The notes beneath the pieces were generated by a model. The model did no database searches. It saw nothing but the letters and a program-made list of their open reading frames with translations, and was not told the DNA's origin. Below are positions 53,591 through 64,000 of a stretch of DNA of 64,000 bases, in pieces; position 1 is the stretch's first letter, and every line of letters begins with the position of its first letter. The position numbers were made by a program, and so were the translations under genes. Source of the stretch: Eutreptiella sp. 'Long Island Sound 2002' (taxonomy: Eukaryota; Euglenozoa; Euglenophyceae; Eutreptiales; Eutreptiaceae); assembly GCA_964036045.1 (NCBI GenBank), contig OZ038385.1, forward strand, positions 21,403,813 to 21,467,812, given 5' to 3'.

Positions 53591-54169
53591 CGTAGGCACT
53601 TTTTTTAGGCACAATGTGCACTATTTGTATAGAGAAGGGGCCTAAACACCAACAAAATAGAGAAAAAAAGTAAGTAGGGGTATAATTCATGTAACAACAC
53701 CTATATTTGCGTACAACAACAATCACGCGTGCCAGGTCACTGTCCAACCGATGCGCCACATGCGCTATAAGGATCGAGGTCTCACCGTGGTAGAAGCTAA
53801 ATGCACAAGGCATGAACGTTGACATGTCTACTTGGATTGTTTGGTGCAAAGGTAAGACCTATAGGTTCAGAGTGGGCACAAGAGCTCCATCTTGTTTTGG
53901 GCCACCTGCCTCTCTGTGCATTAGTGCCATTGCCGGGTATGTAAAAAGACATATCTGTTCCTTTGGGAGATTTTTCTTGTACTTTTCATCGATCCATCCA
54001 TTTTGTCAAGAGTCCTAAACCCCCCCCCCCCCCCGCAAGTGTGGATTGAGCCGCCAAAGAACTCAGTTCCGCGTTGATGGCCATGGTCGCTTTTGAACGA
54101 CCAAGATCCACGCACCATGTGTTAGAGATAGTTTGATTTTGTTGCTCTTGAGACCTGATAGAGCAATGG

Positions 54170-54890
54170 CTCTATAGCCATTTGACTCCTCTTTGCTTTG
54201 GAGTTCCGAGCACAGAGGTTATATATCTATTCCACTCCTCTTTGCTTTGGAGCTCCCTGATACAGCACACGTTGTGTAGCCATTTGACTTCTTTGCTTTG
54301 GAGACCCAATATAGCAAGGGTTATGCAGCTACGTCATCCCACTTCATGTTGCAAACCCCGATATAGCCAGGGTTTTGTAGCCACGTCACTCCTTTCTGCT
54401 TTGGAGTTCCTTGATACGGCAAGGGTTCTGTAGGCATTTGGCTTGTTTAGTTCGGAGACTCAATACGGCAAGGGTCATGCAACCACGTCACTTGAGGGGT
54501 CATTTAGCCATCACTCCATTTTGGAGACCCCAATACAACAAGGTGTATGCAGCCACGTCACTCCTCTCTACTTTGGAGACCCCAAATGCAATCAGGGTTA
54601 TCAAGCCCCGTCACTCCTCTTTGCCTTGGAGACCGTGATGCGATAGAGGTTATGTAGCCCTTTCAATCCATTATGCTTTGGAGTTCCTTGATGTAGCAAG
54701 AGGTATATAGCCCTAGCACTCCCTCCTCTCTACTTTGGAGACCCCGACACAGCAAGGTTTATGCACCCACATCACTCTTTTGTGCTTTGGAGTTCCCGGA
54801 TACAGCAAGGGTCATGTAGCCTCGCAAGGGTTATGCACCCACATCACCCTAGAGGTTATGTAGCCACCTCACTCCTCTCTGTAGTCTCTA
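54170..54890. repeat. satellite of about 52-bp period, ~14 units
   Basis: Units have the form TGTAGCCACGTCACTCCTC, TTTGCTTTGGAGACCCC and GATACAGCAAGGGTTA in that order, starting near 54170, 54223, 54273, 54325, 54376, 54428, 54478, 54548, 54600, 54652, 54705, 54761, 54814 and 54858. Copies differ by 10-30 %. Confidence 0.85.
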
Positions 54891-55311
54891 TTTTATGGAG
54901 AGCAATGGTGTCGGTAGACCAAGGTGCACGAAATTTTAGTGCACACCCAAGCAAATCACCCTGACTATGCGGCGCTTGCAGCGCCTCCTGAGCAAGTTTG
55001 AAAATGTTGGTGATGTGATTGAAAGTGCATACAAGAGGCGAACAAAGACCTGCAACCCACAATAGTTTGCTGATGAAATCAGCCACAATTTGAGAATGGT
55101 CATGACGGAGTGTTTGCACACTGATTTGGCAAGGTGCAGTCAAGAGAGTGCCGTCATGTTCAATGGAGAATTCATAGCCTGTGTTACTGAAAAGCAATGC
55201 TATTTGGCGATGTGCAACGGAACTCTGCTCTGAGATAATGTCACCACTGGCAAGCTCATGACCATGGTTGTGACAATTTAAGGCTGTCGTCAGCAGGTTT
55301 GCCGGAATCAC
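54856..55311 (-). other. unrecognised 151-codon minus-strand open frame
   Basis: Reads like a degraded protein (HIANCLGWFLQ-free, with segments such as GYEFSIEHDGTLLTAPCQIS) but no domain is recognised. Its end overlaps the satellite. Possibly a transposon relic. Confidence 0.2.
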
Positions 55312-56640
55312 TTCCTAAAAACTGCGAAGTTGAGCCCTGAAGCTTGGTAGAAAAGAAAACATTGTGGGTGATATTTCCACTCTGTGTGCTCGCATCCTCA
55401 CTGCAGTGGCATTCCCTGATTTGGTGTTTTCCTCGTTGTGCATGTTTTTGGTGCCTTGGACCCCCATCTTTTTCTCTTAGATCTCCAGTCTGTGTCCTAG
55501 CAACTCTCTAATGTCCCATCAATATAAGCAAGAAAGTGGAGAATTTCCAACAGCTGGGCGGGGCTGATCTGTGCACACGTTTAATACCAACTGTCTATTT
55601 CGTAATTAGACCCTGCCCTTAGGCTCTTTGTCATTCCATTCACTCTCTCATTATACACCTGTGCTTGGGCTGCAGCGTTCACAGACCCTTAGTCTGAGTT
55701 CAGAACCATTGAGAGTTGCGTAGCCCATGGCACAGGGTTCAGATTTCACCAGCAGCACCACAAGTCTCTGCTGGCGCCAGCATGAAAGCAGACACTACAG
55801 GGAATGATGATCAGTGGGACAAACATTCCACCTACAAGACTGCAATTTTCCTCTCCACTCTGGAGGGACAAAAATGATCTGGATCAACAAGCAGGTGGCA
55901 CAAAAGAAATGGACAGTGGTTGCACTACACAGTAACCAACCAGCCTAAGTGGAAGCCCCTCCTTTTTGGCTTGGCTTGCGCCGATGCTTGCCATGATTAG
56001 GGATTGATTGATGTACCCGGCCATGCACATGCCACACAAGAGTCTGGATGATCAAGCCTTACCTGAATTGTGAATTGGAAACAATTTGTGCCAATGCTGT
56101 GCATGATTTTGCCATAGATCCTGCTCTTGTAACCATGCAGGTTAGGGTTTGTGTCATTGCTTGCTTTCAGCCATTGCTGTTGAACAAACATATGAAGATG
56201 GGCCGCATACAATAGATCACATCCTTTTCGTTTGGAAATCAGATAAAGAGCAAAGTGAGGGGTATTATGGCAACACATTTTGCTGAGTCATGTGCACAGC
56301 ATTGCAAAGTGCAGCAGACAACCTCTGGGAGAAACATCGGCACCTCAGAATCCGGGGCATCTCCCCAAAAGCATAAAGCACAGGCAACGGCGTGCCGCTG
56401 AATGCCACAGAATACTCATGACAACCAATTGGCACCAACAGGTATACAACAGATAATTTAGGACAACCGCCAGCAGCAAGTAGCCGGAAAGTGAACGCTA
56501 CAAGAAGAATCACAAAACGGCACGGACACAAATGTAATATCAGGTATTTATCCAGGAAGTGCTGGGAAATTTGCTTGCAACAACTGCTCAAGTGACCGTG
56601 TATCACTGAGAATAGGATGTTTTGCGAGCCCCTCCTGTCT
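55312..56640. other. no gene seen
   Basis: Short frames only; the minus frame 56265-56606 is rich in Cys/Leu and looks accidental. Confidence 0.5.
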
Positions 56641-56989
56641 TAGAAACTACCTCTTTGGGGACGGATTTTATGATGCCAGGTGGTGCGCAGGTGGTTGGTT
56701 CCCCACATTTCGTCTCCGCTTTCAAAAGCCCCCTTCATCAGGGAACAGTTTAATTACACAAAGCCCCCTGCGCAACCCGCAATCTCATCTCATCGCCTCA
56801 TGTTCAATGACGTGACGACGAGGTGTAATTTTGATGCTGACGTGAGAAGGGCAACGCAAGACAGGGCGACATGGCAGGTTAGCAGGCTCACTATTTTAAC
56901 ACCTGATTGATTGCTGTTGACGTTCACAAAAATCTCAGTAGCTTTTGACACAGATTGTTGCCAATAATGTGGGAGTGAGGTGCATGGCC

Positions 56990-57364
56990 TCAAGTTATTC
57001 TACATGCGACACCAGTTGTAAGGGATGTTTGCTGCCCTGCCAGGATGAGGCTGTGATTTAAGCAATGCTGAGGAAGTTCCCACCAGAGCGTACAGCAGCG
57101 GTTCACATTTTTAAAACAGGTTGGGATTATAGATGTCAAACTGGTTGTATGGACATTACTTTCAAGCTTCTTGGTTATCATGTCATGCAAAAGAGCTGCA
57201 CAGTGTATTGGGCCCCATTGCCGTTGATTGCGTGCCAACGTCATCCAAGCTGCTCTGAATAACATTCCTTTGCTGTCTTCAAGCCCCTCCCTTCTTCCAT
57301 CACGGGATCTGCACCCTTTTTGAGATATTTTGATTGTCGCCCGTTTGATGTAACTGATGAACAA
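56990..57364 (-). pseudogene. possible hAT-like transposase remnant
   Basis: A 124-codon minus frame with GPIHCAALLHDMITKKLES followed about 45 residues later by LILAGQQTSLTTG. In hAT-type transposases a C/H-rich helix (CAAHxxNLxxKD) is followed at similar distance by a (L/K)xxGxTRFxT block. The match is weak and key residues are altered. It lies among exon-like pieces on the other strand. Confidence 0.25.
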
Positions 57365-57838
57365 GCGGTGGTAGCCTCGCGGCGGTGCTTTTGCTGGACG
57401 ATGTTTGCATAAGGTGAGTAGAAATCAGGGTGCTTTTCCACGATTGCTCTCGTGTTGTTGGTCTGATGTGCCTACAATCCATTCAGATAAAACGTGCGGG
57501 AGCCACATGCGGGTGGCGTTTTTCATCTCATGGCCGTTGTTTTCATGTTTCTACATGGGCCAGGGGGTGCATTGGTGCCAAAAGGATTGTCATGTGTTGT
57601 TGGAGGCAGACTCAGTGAATGCTACCATACAAAGCAAACTCAAGTCAGCATCGAAATCACTCACCCTGTGCATTGGGTTTGGGGCCAGATGATAATTGTG
57701 TTCGGAAGTTGTCCAGCAGGCAATGCTGGGCTCACACAAATGTAACTCTTCAGATTTACTTGTTGGCCGACCTATTGTATGCCCTTATTGGCATATTGTG
57801 GGGATTGCAACTGGAAGTAGTTGTATGACAAAGCGCAG

Positions 57839-58550
57839 TGTGCATCTGGAAGGGTCTGGGAACGCTCAGGGGCGGTGTAGTATACACAACCATCGGTGAG
57901 TACACGATGGAAGTGTTGGAGAAGTCCGTTCCAAGGGGTCGTGTCTTTCCAATGTTGCTGCACCACCCTGTCAAGTTGTACGGGAGACCTCAGAGGTGCC
58001 TCAGAATGGATTGTTTGGATTGGGATGAGTCTGGCGCCGGTTCTCTGGGGTAGGATGATCCTACTTTATAGGGGAGGCGAGAAAAAGGTTTGCGGGGGGT
58101 GGGGTTCGTTCATTCGGTCAGCCCTTGATGCTATGCGATTTTGTTGCCTTTATTCTCCCTCACTTCTCCCATCCACTCCACAGGGGCCTGTGTACCGCTT
58201 TTTTCAACTGCCTTTGCTGTATTCCTCCTGCTGCAAGTTGTCACTCTGGCCGTGACACGGCGGATCTGCTCGCGTGGCGGCTAGAGACGCCGGGGCACTC
58301 CGTGCTTGTGGGATTCTTGAATGGCATGTTGTGCGAAAGATGGCAGGAATCATTGGCCGCTGCATCCAGGACAGCGCATGGCGTCAATTTGTCACGGCAT
58401 CGAAGTGTGGGGATATCGGACATCATCAAAATGGAGCTTTATAAGGCATGGCTTACTGACTTGGTTATGTACCATATTGACTGCTTCTGGTATGAGAAAA
58501 TGGAGGGTTTGCAATGCTTGAAAGCGCATGTAATTTTTTCTATTGCTTGA
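57839..58550 (+). CDS. probable two-exon 3' end of an unrecognised gene
   Basis: Exon 57839-58049 (acceptor aaagcgcag|TGTGCA, donor TCTGGG|gtagga, exit phase 2) and exon 58184-58550 (acceptor atccactccacag|GGGCCT, stop TGA) join in frame across a 134-bp intron. The first exon reads LEKSVPRGRVFPMLLHHPVK and CLRMDCLDWDESGAGSL. The second reads ADLLAWRLETPGHSVLVGFL and ISDIIKMELYKAWLTDLVMY. I do not recognise a family. Upstream exon-like pieces (56680-56878 with donor TGGCAG|gttagc; 57590-57692) may belong to it. Phase agreement supports a real gene, the cysteine-rich start of exon 2 less so. Confidence 0.4.
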
Positions 58551-58612
58551 TTTGGAGACGGATTGGGGGCAGTCAAGGCAGGTGTTAATGATTGTACAAT
58601 ATGCATAACCCG

Positions 58613-58646
58613 CATTCATTCATTCATTCATTCATTCATTTTCATT
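58613..58646. repeat. (CATT)n microsatellite
   Basis: About seven CATT units followed by TTCATT. Confidence 0.95.
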
Positions 58647-58649
58647 ACG

Positions 58650-60320
58650 GTTGGATGCATCCGTCAGCTGCCACCCTATGACTCAAAGAACCAACGAACG
58701 AATGAAATTTAGGGAAGGAAGTGGATTGATTCAAGGAAGGGCGAAGGGAGCTTTTGGCTGCAATTAGAGCCAGGTGATACGGGTGCATTGAGTGTGACAC
58801 TTCACACTAGCAATATCCTTGTAGCGCAGGCAGTAGCTGATCAGGCGAATGCGATTTGATAACCCGCTGATAATGATGACAGCTGCGTGCGACAAAAAGA
58901 GTGTGATCTGCAAGGGTTTGGCGGCTTGTCATTCACCATGGCCCAAGCAAATGGATTGACGAGGTATGCAAAAGAGTATCAGTGAGTGACCTCCTGCAAC
59001 ATTGCATGTTGCAGGAGGTTTTGGGTCTCGAGATTGTATGAGTCCATCGACTTCATGGTTGGTTTTTTTTGTGGAATATTTTTTCACTGTGCATCCCCTC
59101 AATCCCTGGGGTGCTAGGGTTTTTTTTTGTGGAATATTCATTGTTAGTGTACCATTAGGGCATTTCCTGTATCTAACCATTTGACTCCATGACTGAAGTG
59201 CCCCATTAATATGGGAGAATGGGCCTCCAGAAGGGGACATGGTATTCGTGTTCATAGTCACTGACCTTCTCTAGAAGTTTTCTCACGTGGTGGATTATGA
59301 TGAATTCCATCTTGCATGTCAAGCGTTATGCATGACCCTCTGCTTCCAAATCTGTTCATGTGCTGAGCAGTTGCTTGGAGCAAGCATGTATCAGGGGAGA
59401 AAATACACAGGGTTGGTGTTATCATGGAAGTGGCTACACTAATTTCCACATGGGTGACAACGTTGGGACACTACATCAACCATGCGGCAAGTGTCAAGCT
59501 TGCCGCAATGATGTTTTCCGTTGGGGTTTCATTGGTTTACTCACTGATACTGAAGTGTGTCATGTCTGTTGTGTGATACTCATGTGCATGTCTGCTGAAA
59601 CTATTTTTGACAGCAATCCCCGGTAATTTTTTCACGGCAAAAAACAGGCGTAATTGATGTTATGTTTCATTGCAGTGCAGAATGCTCAAGATTCTCATCT
59701 CTGCATGTGCTTCATACCCCAAAGAACAATTTGGTTCTCAAACGAAATCTCCTCAGTTCATAGCACAACCGTTTGTGCTATGATTGGCCTGTAACACCTT
59801 CTTCCTGGCCTTGGTGAAAGCCGGGAGCTTGGAAAAATAGACGCTGGGCAATGCCGATTACACCTTTGAGCCCATAAAAAAAGCAACCTTTGCAACATTT
59901 TGGTAACACCCCTTTGTCTACAAACACGGACACCTCTACTATACTACTTACTATACTGCTGTCCACAATCTTCAATACCGGCATCACGTAAACCCCTTGC
60001 TTTTCCTACTGTTTAGGATACAGCCACATGCACAGCCATATCTATTGTGATCACATAGATCTGTTCATGGATTCCAAAAAAATCTGTGTACCCAGCAATT
60101 GCTCATATCCTCAGCACCGCACTTTTCAATGTGATGCGCCTTAAGCGTGGCTTCAGGGCTTGGAGGGCGTGTGGTCCATCTGTCACAGTGTGTGAACGCA
60201 TGTGAATGAATGCAAACACATTGCCACAAAGATTGTCTTCGTATGTGATGTTCACACCAAAAAAAAACATCAGTAAACAACAATCACAATTGAGGAATGA
60301 GTGTGTGCGGAGCGAAAAAA
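58650..60320. other. no gene seen
   Basis: AT-richer sequence with short frames. Two patches share TTTTTTTTGTGGAATATT (59066 and 59123). A perfect 10-bp inverted repeat CTCCTGCAAC/GTTGCAGGAG lies at about 58991 and 59010. Confidence 0.5.
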
Positions 60321-60326
60321 AGATAG

Positions 60327-61094
60327 ATGCTCAGAAAGTGTGACGCCTACGGAGGGGAGATTATACCAGAGCATGGTGAGAGCTTGGATCAACCAGGCTG
60401 CGAAGTAACAAATCAACACACCCATGGCCACCCCTCTATCCACGTTCAATATTTGATTTGCACCCTAAAGTACAAAACTCGCAGACAACCAACCAACAAT
60501 TGTATTTACAAAGAGAAGAAAATTAACTAAAAACACTGGCCTTTTCATGCCCAAGCGGTTGTAGACAACAGAGATTCCGATTTTTACATTTACAAACTAG
60601 CTCTCAAGGTACAGATCCGTCAAAAAGACAAGATTTGGTAGGCCACAGCTGAAGATGATCTCCAAGTTTCAACAAAGCGGCTAGAAAGTGTCAAGCAGCT
60701 AGAAAGCGTCGCGCGTCAACAATACCACAACCGTTTGTGTGTTGTGAACGTGGCCGCTGAATGCCATTCCGGTGTTCTTAATCTTGCACGCGATTTCTCG
60801 AAAAAGTCCCATAAAAGGCTCAAGTTAAGGAATTTTCCGTACAAATTACGTGAATCTATTGGTATACCTAGCTAGAACATAATCAAATGGTTTCACCAAC
60901 ATGCTCATCAGTATGCGACTTGACCGGAAATGCATGTGGTGCATTTGGAGATCCACTGTGTGCCTATTGACGGTTTGACATCCAAGTATGCAACAATGAA
61001 AGAGTTGAAAACGATGGTATTGTCACTACCCCATCACTTCGACCTAAAGTTGATTCGGGTTCCCGCACGATTTTTGCATATAATCGATTGATGC
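60327..61094 (+). pseudogene. decayed coding frame with in-frame stops, unrecognised
   Basis: One plus-strand frame reads through 60327-61094 interrupted by TAA (60528), TAG (about 60640), TAG (about 60873) and TGA (about 60920). Between stops it is well-formed: DNRDSDFYIYKLALKVQIRQ, RLESVKQLESVARQQYHN, VLNLARDFSKKSHKRLKLRN, LTSKYATMKELKTMVLSLPH. The even loss by single stop codons without shifts points to a dead gene or retroelement ORF. No family recognised. Confidence 0.45.
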
Positions 61095-61449
61095 TAGATT
61101 TCTAGCACTTTCGAGGCCGGTTTGATAGACTTTCGAATTTATAGGGTTGTCGAATGTCAAATGTTCTGTGTCGATTAGATCAATTAGATCGTTGTTAGTT
61201 GTTTGTAACTTTCGTAACTGGTTTTACCAATTAATTCGAGAGAACTAGTTATCGGCATTTATCGGAGACTAACTATATTACACCGCCCTTTGGCTGTGGT
61301 TGGCACTTGGTTTCGTTGCTTTTTCGGCTCTAGGCAAACGGACCAATATGTTTGAAGGAATGGGCCGTGCTTACCTCGTGTATCAATCTACTAAGGGTAG
61401 GTAGTGATTTCAGCAATTATGACGAATCTAAAGAATTTGACTGCGAAGG

Positions 61450-61716
61450 TTGCCTTTGTCGCATTCAAATCGTGATTTTGCAATGGGCTTGACATCAGCG
61501 ATTCGATCAAGTGTTGTGTCCCATGGCATTGCAAAGAGTTTTTGTAGATGCTTCTTGGTGCACTTCCGATTCAGTCATTACTACCATTCAGAGGTCCAAT
61601 TTGCTGTGTCCCTATTGCTTGCAGGTGGTGAGAAGCCAACTTCCAACACCAGTGCTGATTGGTGTATTGTTCACAAAAAAAGTTTGTGCTTGAAAGGACT
61701 AATGCGAACTCAATGA
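61450..61716 (+). other. short plus-strand open frame, unrecognised
   Basis: 88 codons (HSNRDFAMGLTSAIRSSVVS and following). A second overlapping frame also reads well (SNLLCPYCLQVVRSQLPTPV). Possibly part of the same decayed element as 60.3-61.1 kb. Confidence 0.25.
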
Positions 61717-61761
61717 ACGAGGAAGATGAACATTGATTTTGTAGATGGTGTTGCTATGGCT

Positions 61762-62171
61762 AAGGTTTGGAACCTGGTAGTAACCGGTTTTGAACGATTG
61801 TTTTTACAAAAATAACCGGTTTTGGCAATTAATAGTTTTGGAAATAACCGGGTTTTCCCATTAATTGCCTTTCACCAACCAGAATCTTGCCATCGGTCAG
61901 CAAAGAGCCCATACAAGTCGGGACATAGTGATCAAAACTACGTCGGAAGTTGTAATTCACCATCGGCCATTGTTTATTGTTACCAAAGCTCCTTTTTAGT
62001 ACAAAAATTGGACAAAATGTAGTGCCGAAAAGAACCCGAAAAATTTACTACGATCTCGATTAATTAGTTTAGATCAGTCTCAGAATCACCAGTTGTGCCG
62101 ATTGTTTTGCAAATAACCTCCAATTATTGCCAGGTTTTCCGATTAATTGGTAAAACCGGTTCCGAACCCTA
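61762..62171. mobile_element. 410-bp MITE with 9-bp target duplication
   Basis: Flanked by the direct repeat GCTATGGCT at 61753-61761 and 62172-62180. Ends are inverted: AAGGTTTGGAACC at left, TAGGGTTCGGAACC at right in reverse, both followed by CCGGTTTT-type words. AACCGGTTTT and TTAATTGG words recur inside. No coding capacity. A 9-bp duplication suits a Mutator-like family. Confidence 0.8.
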
Positions 62172-62577
62172 GCTATGGCTGTGGGAAAGGACCTTACCAA
62201 GTTGCTTGTCATTTGTAGAAAGCGTGAATCAAAACTACCGCAAAGTGTGCCTACCACCGTAGAGGACAGAAACTCTGAGGTTTGGAAAACACAATTATCA
62301 TGTATGCACTCTTCAAAGTCTTCACCTTCGCCAAATGAAGCATAAAAAACATTGCTATGCTTTCCAATTCTTCATTTTCCACCTCTTATAAGGCTCTGGC
62401 CTTAATGGCATTATTTTTTTCCACACCCTCTTCCAAGTCGAAGTCAAAGGAATCACCCATGGTAAGGCGCGTGACAAAAGAGAGAAAGCAATTGAGCCAC
62501 AATCCTACATAGAGCTCATCTGATGCCACGAGCCCAACCCTAGCCGTAAATCATAGTTTCTAACCCTTTTTCTTAGC

Positions 62578-62805
62578 ATGACGGAAAACTGCATGTTGAT
62601 TAGTACGAGAGAGAGATTTATGTTGATGGTGTGCCCATTGGGTGAAAAGACATATTTCCAAAACCTTAACCCTGATCTAAACCCTCGTGGCACCTTCATG
62701 GGTGGCAAATTGGACCAATCGTTGAAAGATATCGGTACATCATTTATGTGCCCTCGGTTGCAGAAATGGATATTGCATTGTGTCCCACATTCTTGCATGT
62801 TGTGA
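62578..62805 (+). other. 75-codon plus-strand open frame, unrecognised
   Basis: ATG start, reads MTENCMLISTRERFMLMVCP and later FQNLNPDLNPRGTFMGGKLD. Possibly part of a decayed element; no domain seen. Confidence 0.25.
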
Positions 62806-63297
62806 AAATTTGGCATATGGGAGGACATTGCCGAGAATAGCAATCCGTGACGATCGTGCACCCAAAGGCCCTAACACAAGTGAAGTGTGAAGAGAAGGGT
62901 CCGCATCACCTCTGCCCACTTGGACTTTTTGTCCGGAATTCATTGATTTGGTTGGGTCCTGTGGTTCACCTTCCCCAATCACGCGCGACTACTGAAATAG
63001 TGCGGGCGGCGATCATGTTTCCTCTGTTGAAATTTTTTTTACATACAGTGCGATAATTGCTAGGAAATTTGGTCATTATATTCCTGAAGTGTTGAAAATG
63101 ATGATTCGGTGATTTTTATGCCGGCGTCATTCAAAATTAGGTCGGTGTTACTTATTGGGCAACCATAGTGCATTCCAAAGGCAGTAGGAGCTTTGTTGTA
63201 GCTTCGTTTGGTCAGTGGAGACTTTCCGGTCACATTTTGGACGCCATCTGACGTCGCAAGTCTGAGCATTGCCTACAAGTTGTCATTTCAAAGCACA

Positions 63298-64000
63298 ATG
63301 CCTTGCTTGACCATTTCCGTCCATTTCTGCAGCTGTTTGATTCTTTGGTTGAAGCCATGTAACACAGAAACCTTCGCAACATTCGGTGTCAGTGGGCAGT
63401 GCATACAACACTATGCGGAGGTTTTTAGACAAGTGGTTCCGAGCGAGGGCGAATGGTTAGAAGATGCGAATGTTGAGTTTCTCCTGCAATTAGAGTCCGC
63501 TTACTCCAAAAACTTTGAGCTTCCCTTTCTCAAAGGTAGTGATCAGCTTGGAGTTGTGGAGTCCAACGTGTATGAGACATGGTATGAGGGCTACATGCAA
63601 CTGATTCGCCGCTGGTTGGTCAACCCAATTGAGTTCTTCCCTCAATTTCCATCGTTGTCTAACCTCCACCAACAATGGGTAACCCTCTATATTGAGTGTT
63701 TGCATTCGGTTTTCCAGAAGTACAAACTATGCATCCGCGCACCGACTCGCATCAACCCAACCAACCGGTTCGGCGAAACCATGTTTCGCTATACGCGCGC
63801 GCGCCTTCAGCAACAGGAGCGCACCCGTGGGTTTCTTATGGAAGCCTACATCCGGGTGCGCCTCACGCATTTTAAAGATCGGTTGTATGGACATTACAAG
63901 GAACATGCTCTTTATTTTAGAGAGTTGGCTAGGACCATGGACGGGGACCCTGAGTTGAGTTACAAAGAGTATACTGACTTGAAGGCGCAGTTGCTTTTGG
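63298..64000 (+). CDS. unrecognised open frame running off the right edge (234+ codons)
   Basis: From ATG 63298 the frame is open to the window end. After an atypical start it becomes a high-complexity helical protein from about 63361: GQCIQHYAEVFRQVVPSEGE, LESAYSKNFELPFLKGSDQL, NVYETWYEGYMQLIRRWLVN, RFGETMFRYTRARLQQQERT, HFKDRLYGHYKEHALYFREL. Rich in Tyr, Arg, Phe and Glu, no signal peptide, no membrane segment. An alternative frame before 63355 also reads well (HNALLDHFRPFLQLFDSLVE), so the true start may lie in an upstream exon or past a frameshift. No family recognised; host gene or retroelement ORF are both possible. Confidence 0.5.
   Translation, partial: MPCLTISVHFCSCLILWLKPCNTETFATFGVSGQCIQHYAEVFRQVVPSEGEWLEDANVEFLLQLESAYSKNFELPFLKGSDQLGVVESNVYETWYEGYMQLIRRWLVNPIEFFPQFPSLSNLHQQWVTLYIECLHSVFQKYKLCIRAPTRINPTNRFGETMFRYTRARLQQQERTRGFLMEAYIRVRLTHFKDRLYGHYKEHALYFRELARTMDGDPELSYKEYTDLKAQLLL

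Larger units (their letters stand above)
22952..54034. repeat. set of long G or C homopolymer runs
   Basis: Twelve runs of 11-15 identical G or C lie at 22952-22964, 25454-25468, 33064-33077, 33615-33627, 36936-36948, 38991-39004, 41748-41758, 46238-46250, 47118-47129, 47390-47404, 49657-49670 and 54020-54034. All are in introns or intergenic DNA. None occurs before 22.9 kb or after 54.1 kb. Confidence 0.9.

Noticed and set aside
60528-60930. Possible stop-codon reassignment
   Set aside because: Both host genes and open frames end at TAA and TGA codons normally and have none inside; decay is simpler.
1-64000. CRISPR array, rRNA or bacterial operon
   Set aside because: No regularly spaced short identical repeats with unique spacers, no rRNA-like sequence, and genes are spliced.

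Overview
The window is repeat-rich nuclear DNA of a eukaryote. Two spliced protein-coding genes with GT-AG introns are recognisable: a kinesin-3-type motor and a very long SR-like RNA-binding protein gene. Intergenic and intronic DNA is full of decayed transposable elements, tRNA-derived repeats and long G or C homopolymer runs. Codon use, the kinesin and the retroelement types fit a unicellular alga or other protist with a large genome; the species cannot be named from the sequence. There is no bacterial-style operon, CRISPR array or rRNA.

Layout. 0-15 kb holds three decayed Ty3/gypsy-type LTR retrotransposons, all on the minus strand: element A (gag plus retropepsin, running off the left edge), a gag fragment C (6.0-6.8 kb) and a nearly full chromodomain-clade element B (7.7-14.7 kb: gag, retropepsin, an unusual NPPF-motif domain, reverse transcriptase, RNase H, DD35E integrase, GPY/F module, cut chromodomain). 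15.5-18.9 kb is a decayed plus-strand retroelement of a different kind. 19-21 kb has no certain gene. The kinesin (minus, exons between 21.1 and 26.6 kb) carries a 678-bp terminal-inverted-repeat element in its long last intron. A 1.9-kb gap separates it from the divergently transcribed SR-like gene (plus, 28.5-51.9 kb, at least fourteen exons), whose introns hold tRNA-like repeats, A-rich repeats and a satellite. 52-55 kb is dominated by a satellite of about 52-bp period. 56.6-58.6 kb contains a probable small spliced gene or gene remnant. 58.6-64 kb is more AT-rich: a decayed coding frame, a 410-bp MITE with a 9-bp target duplication, and an unrecognised open frame that runs off the right edge.

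How the genes relate. The two recognised host genes share only a divergent intergenic region; no pathway links them. The kinesin would move cargo on microtubules. The SR-like protein (PBZ-like zinc finger, RRM modules, RS-rich tail) would act in the nucleus on RNA, probably in splicing or RNA export. Exon borders were chosen by splice-site sequence plus reading-frame phase; where several choices remain this is stated.
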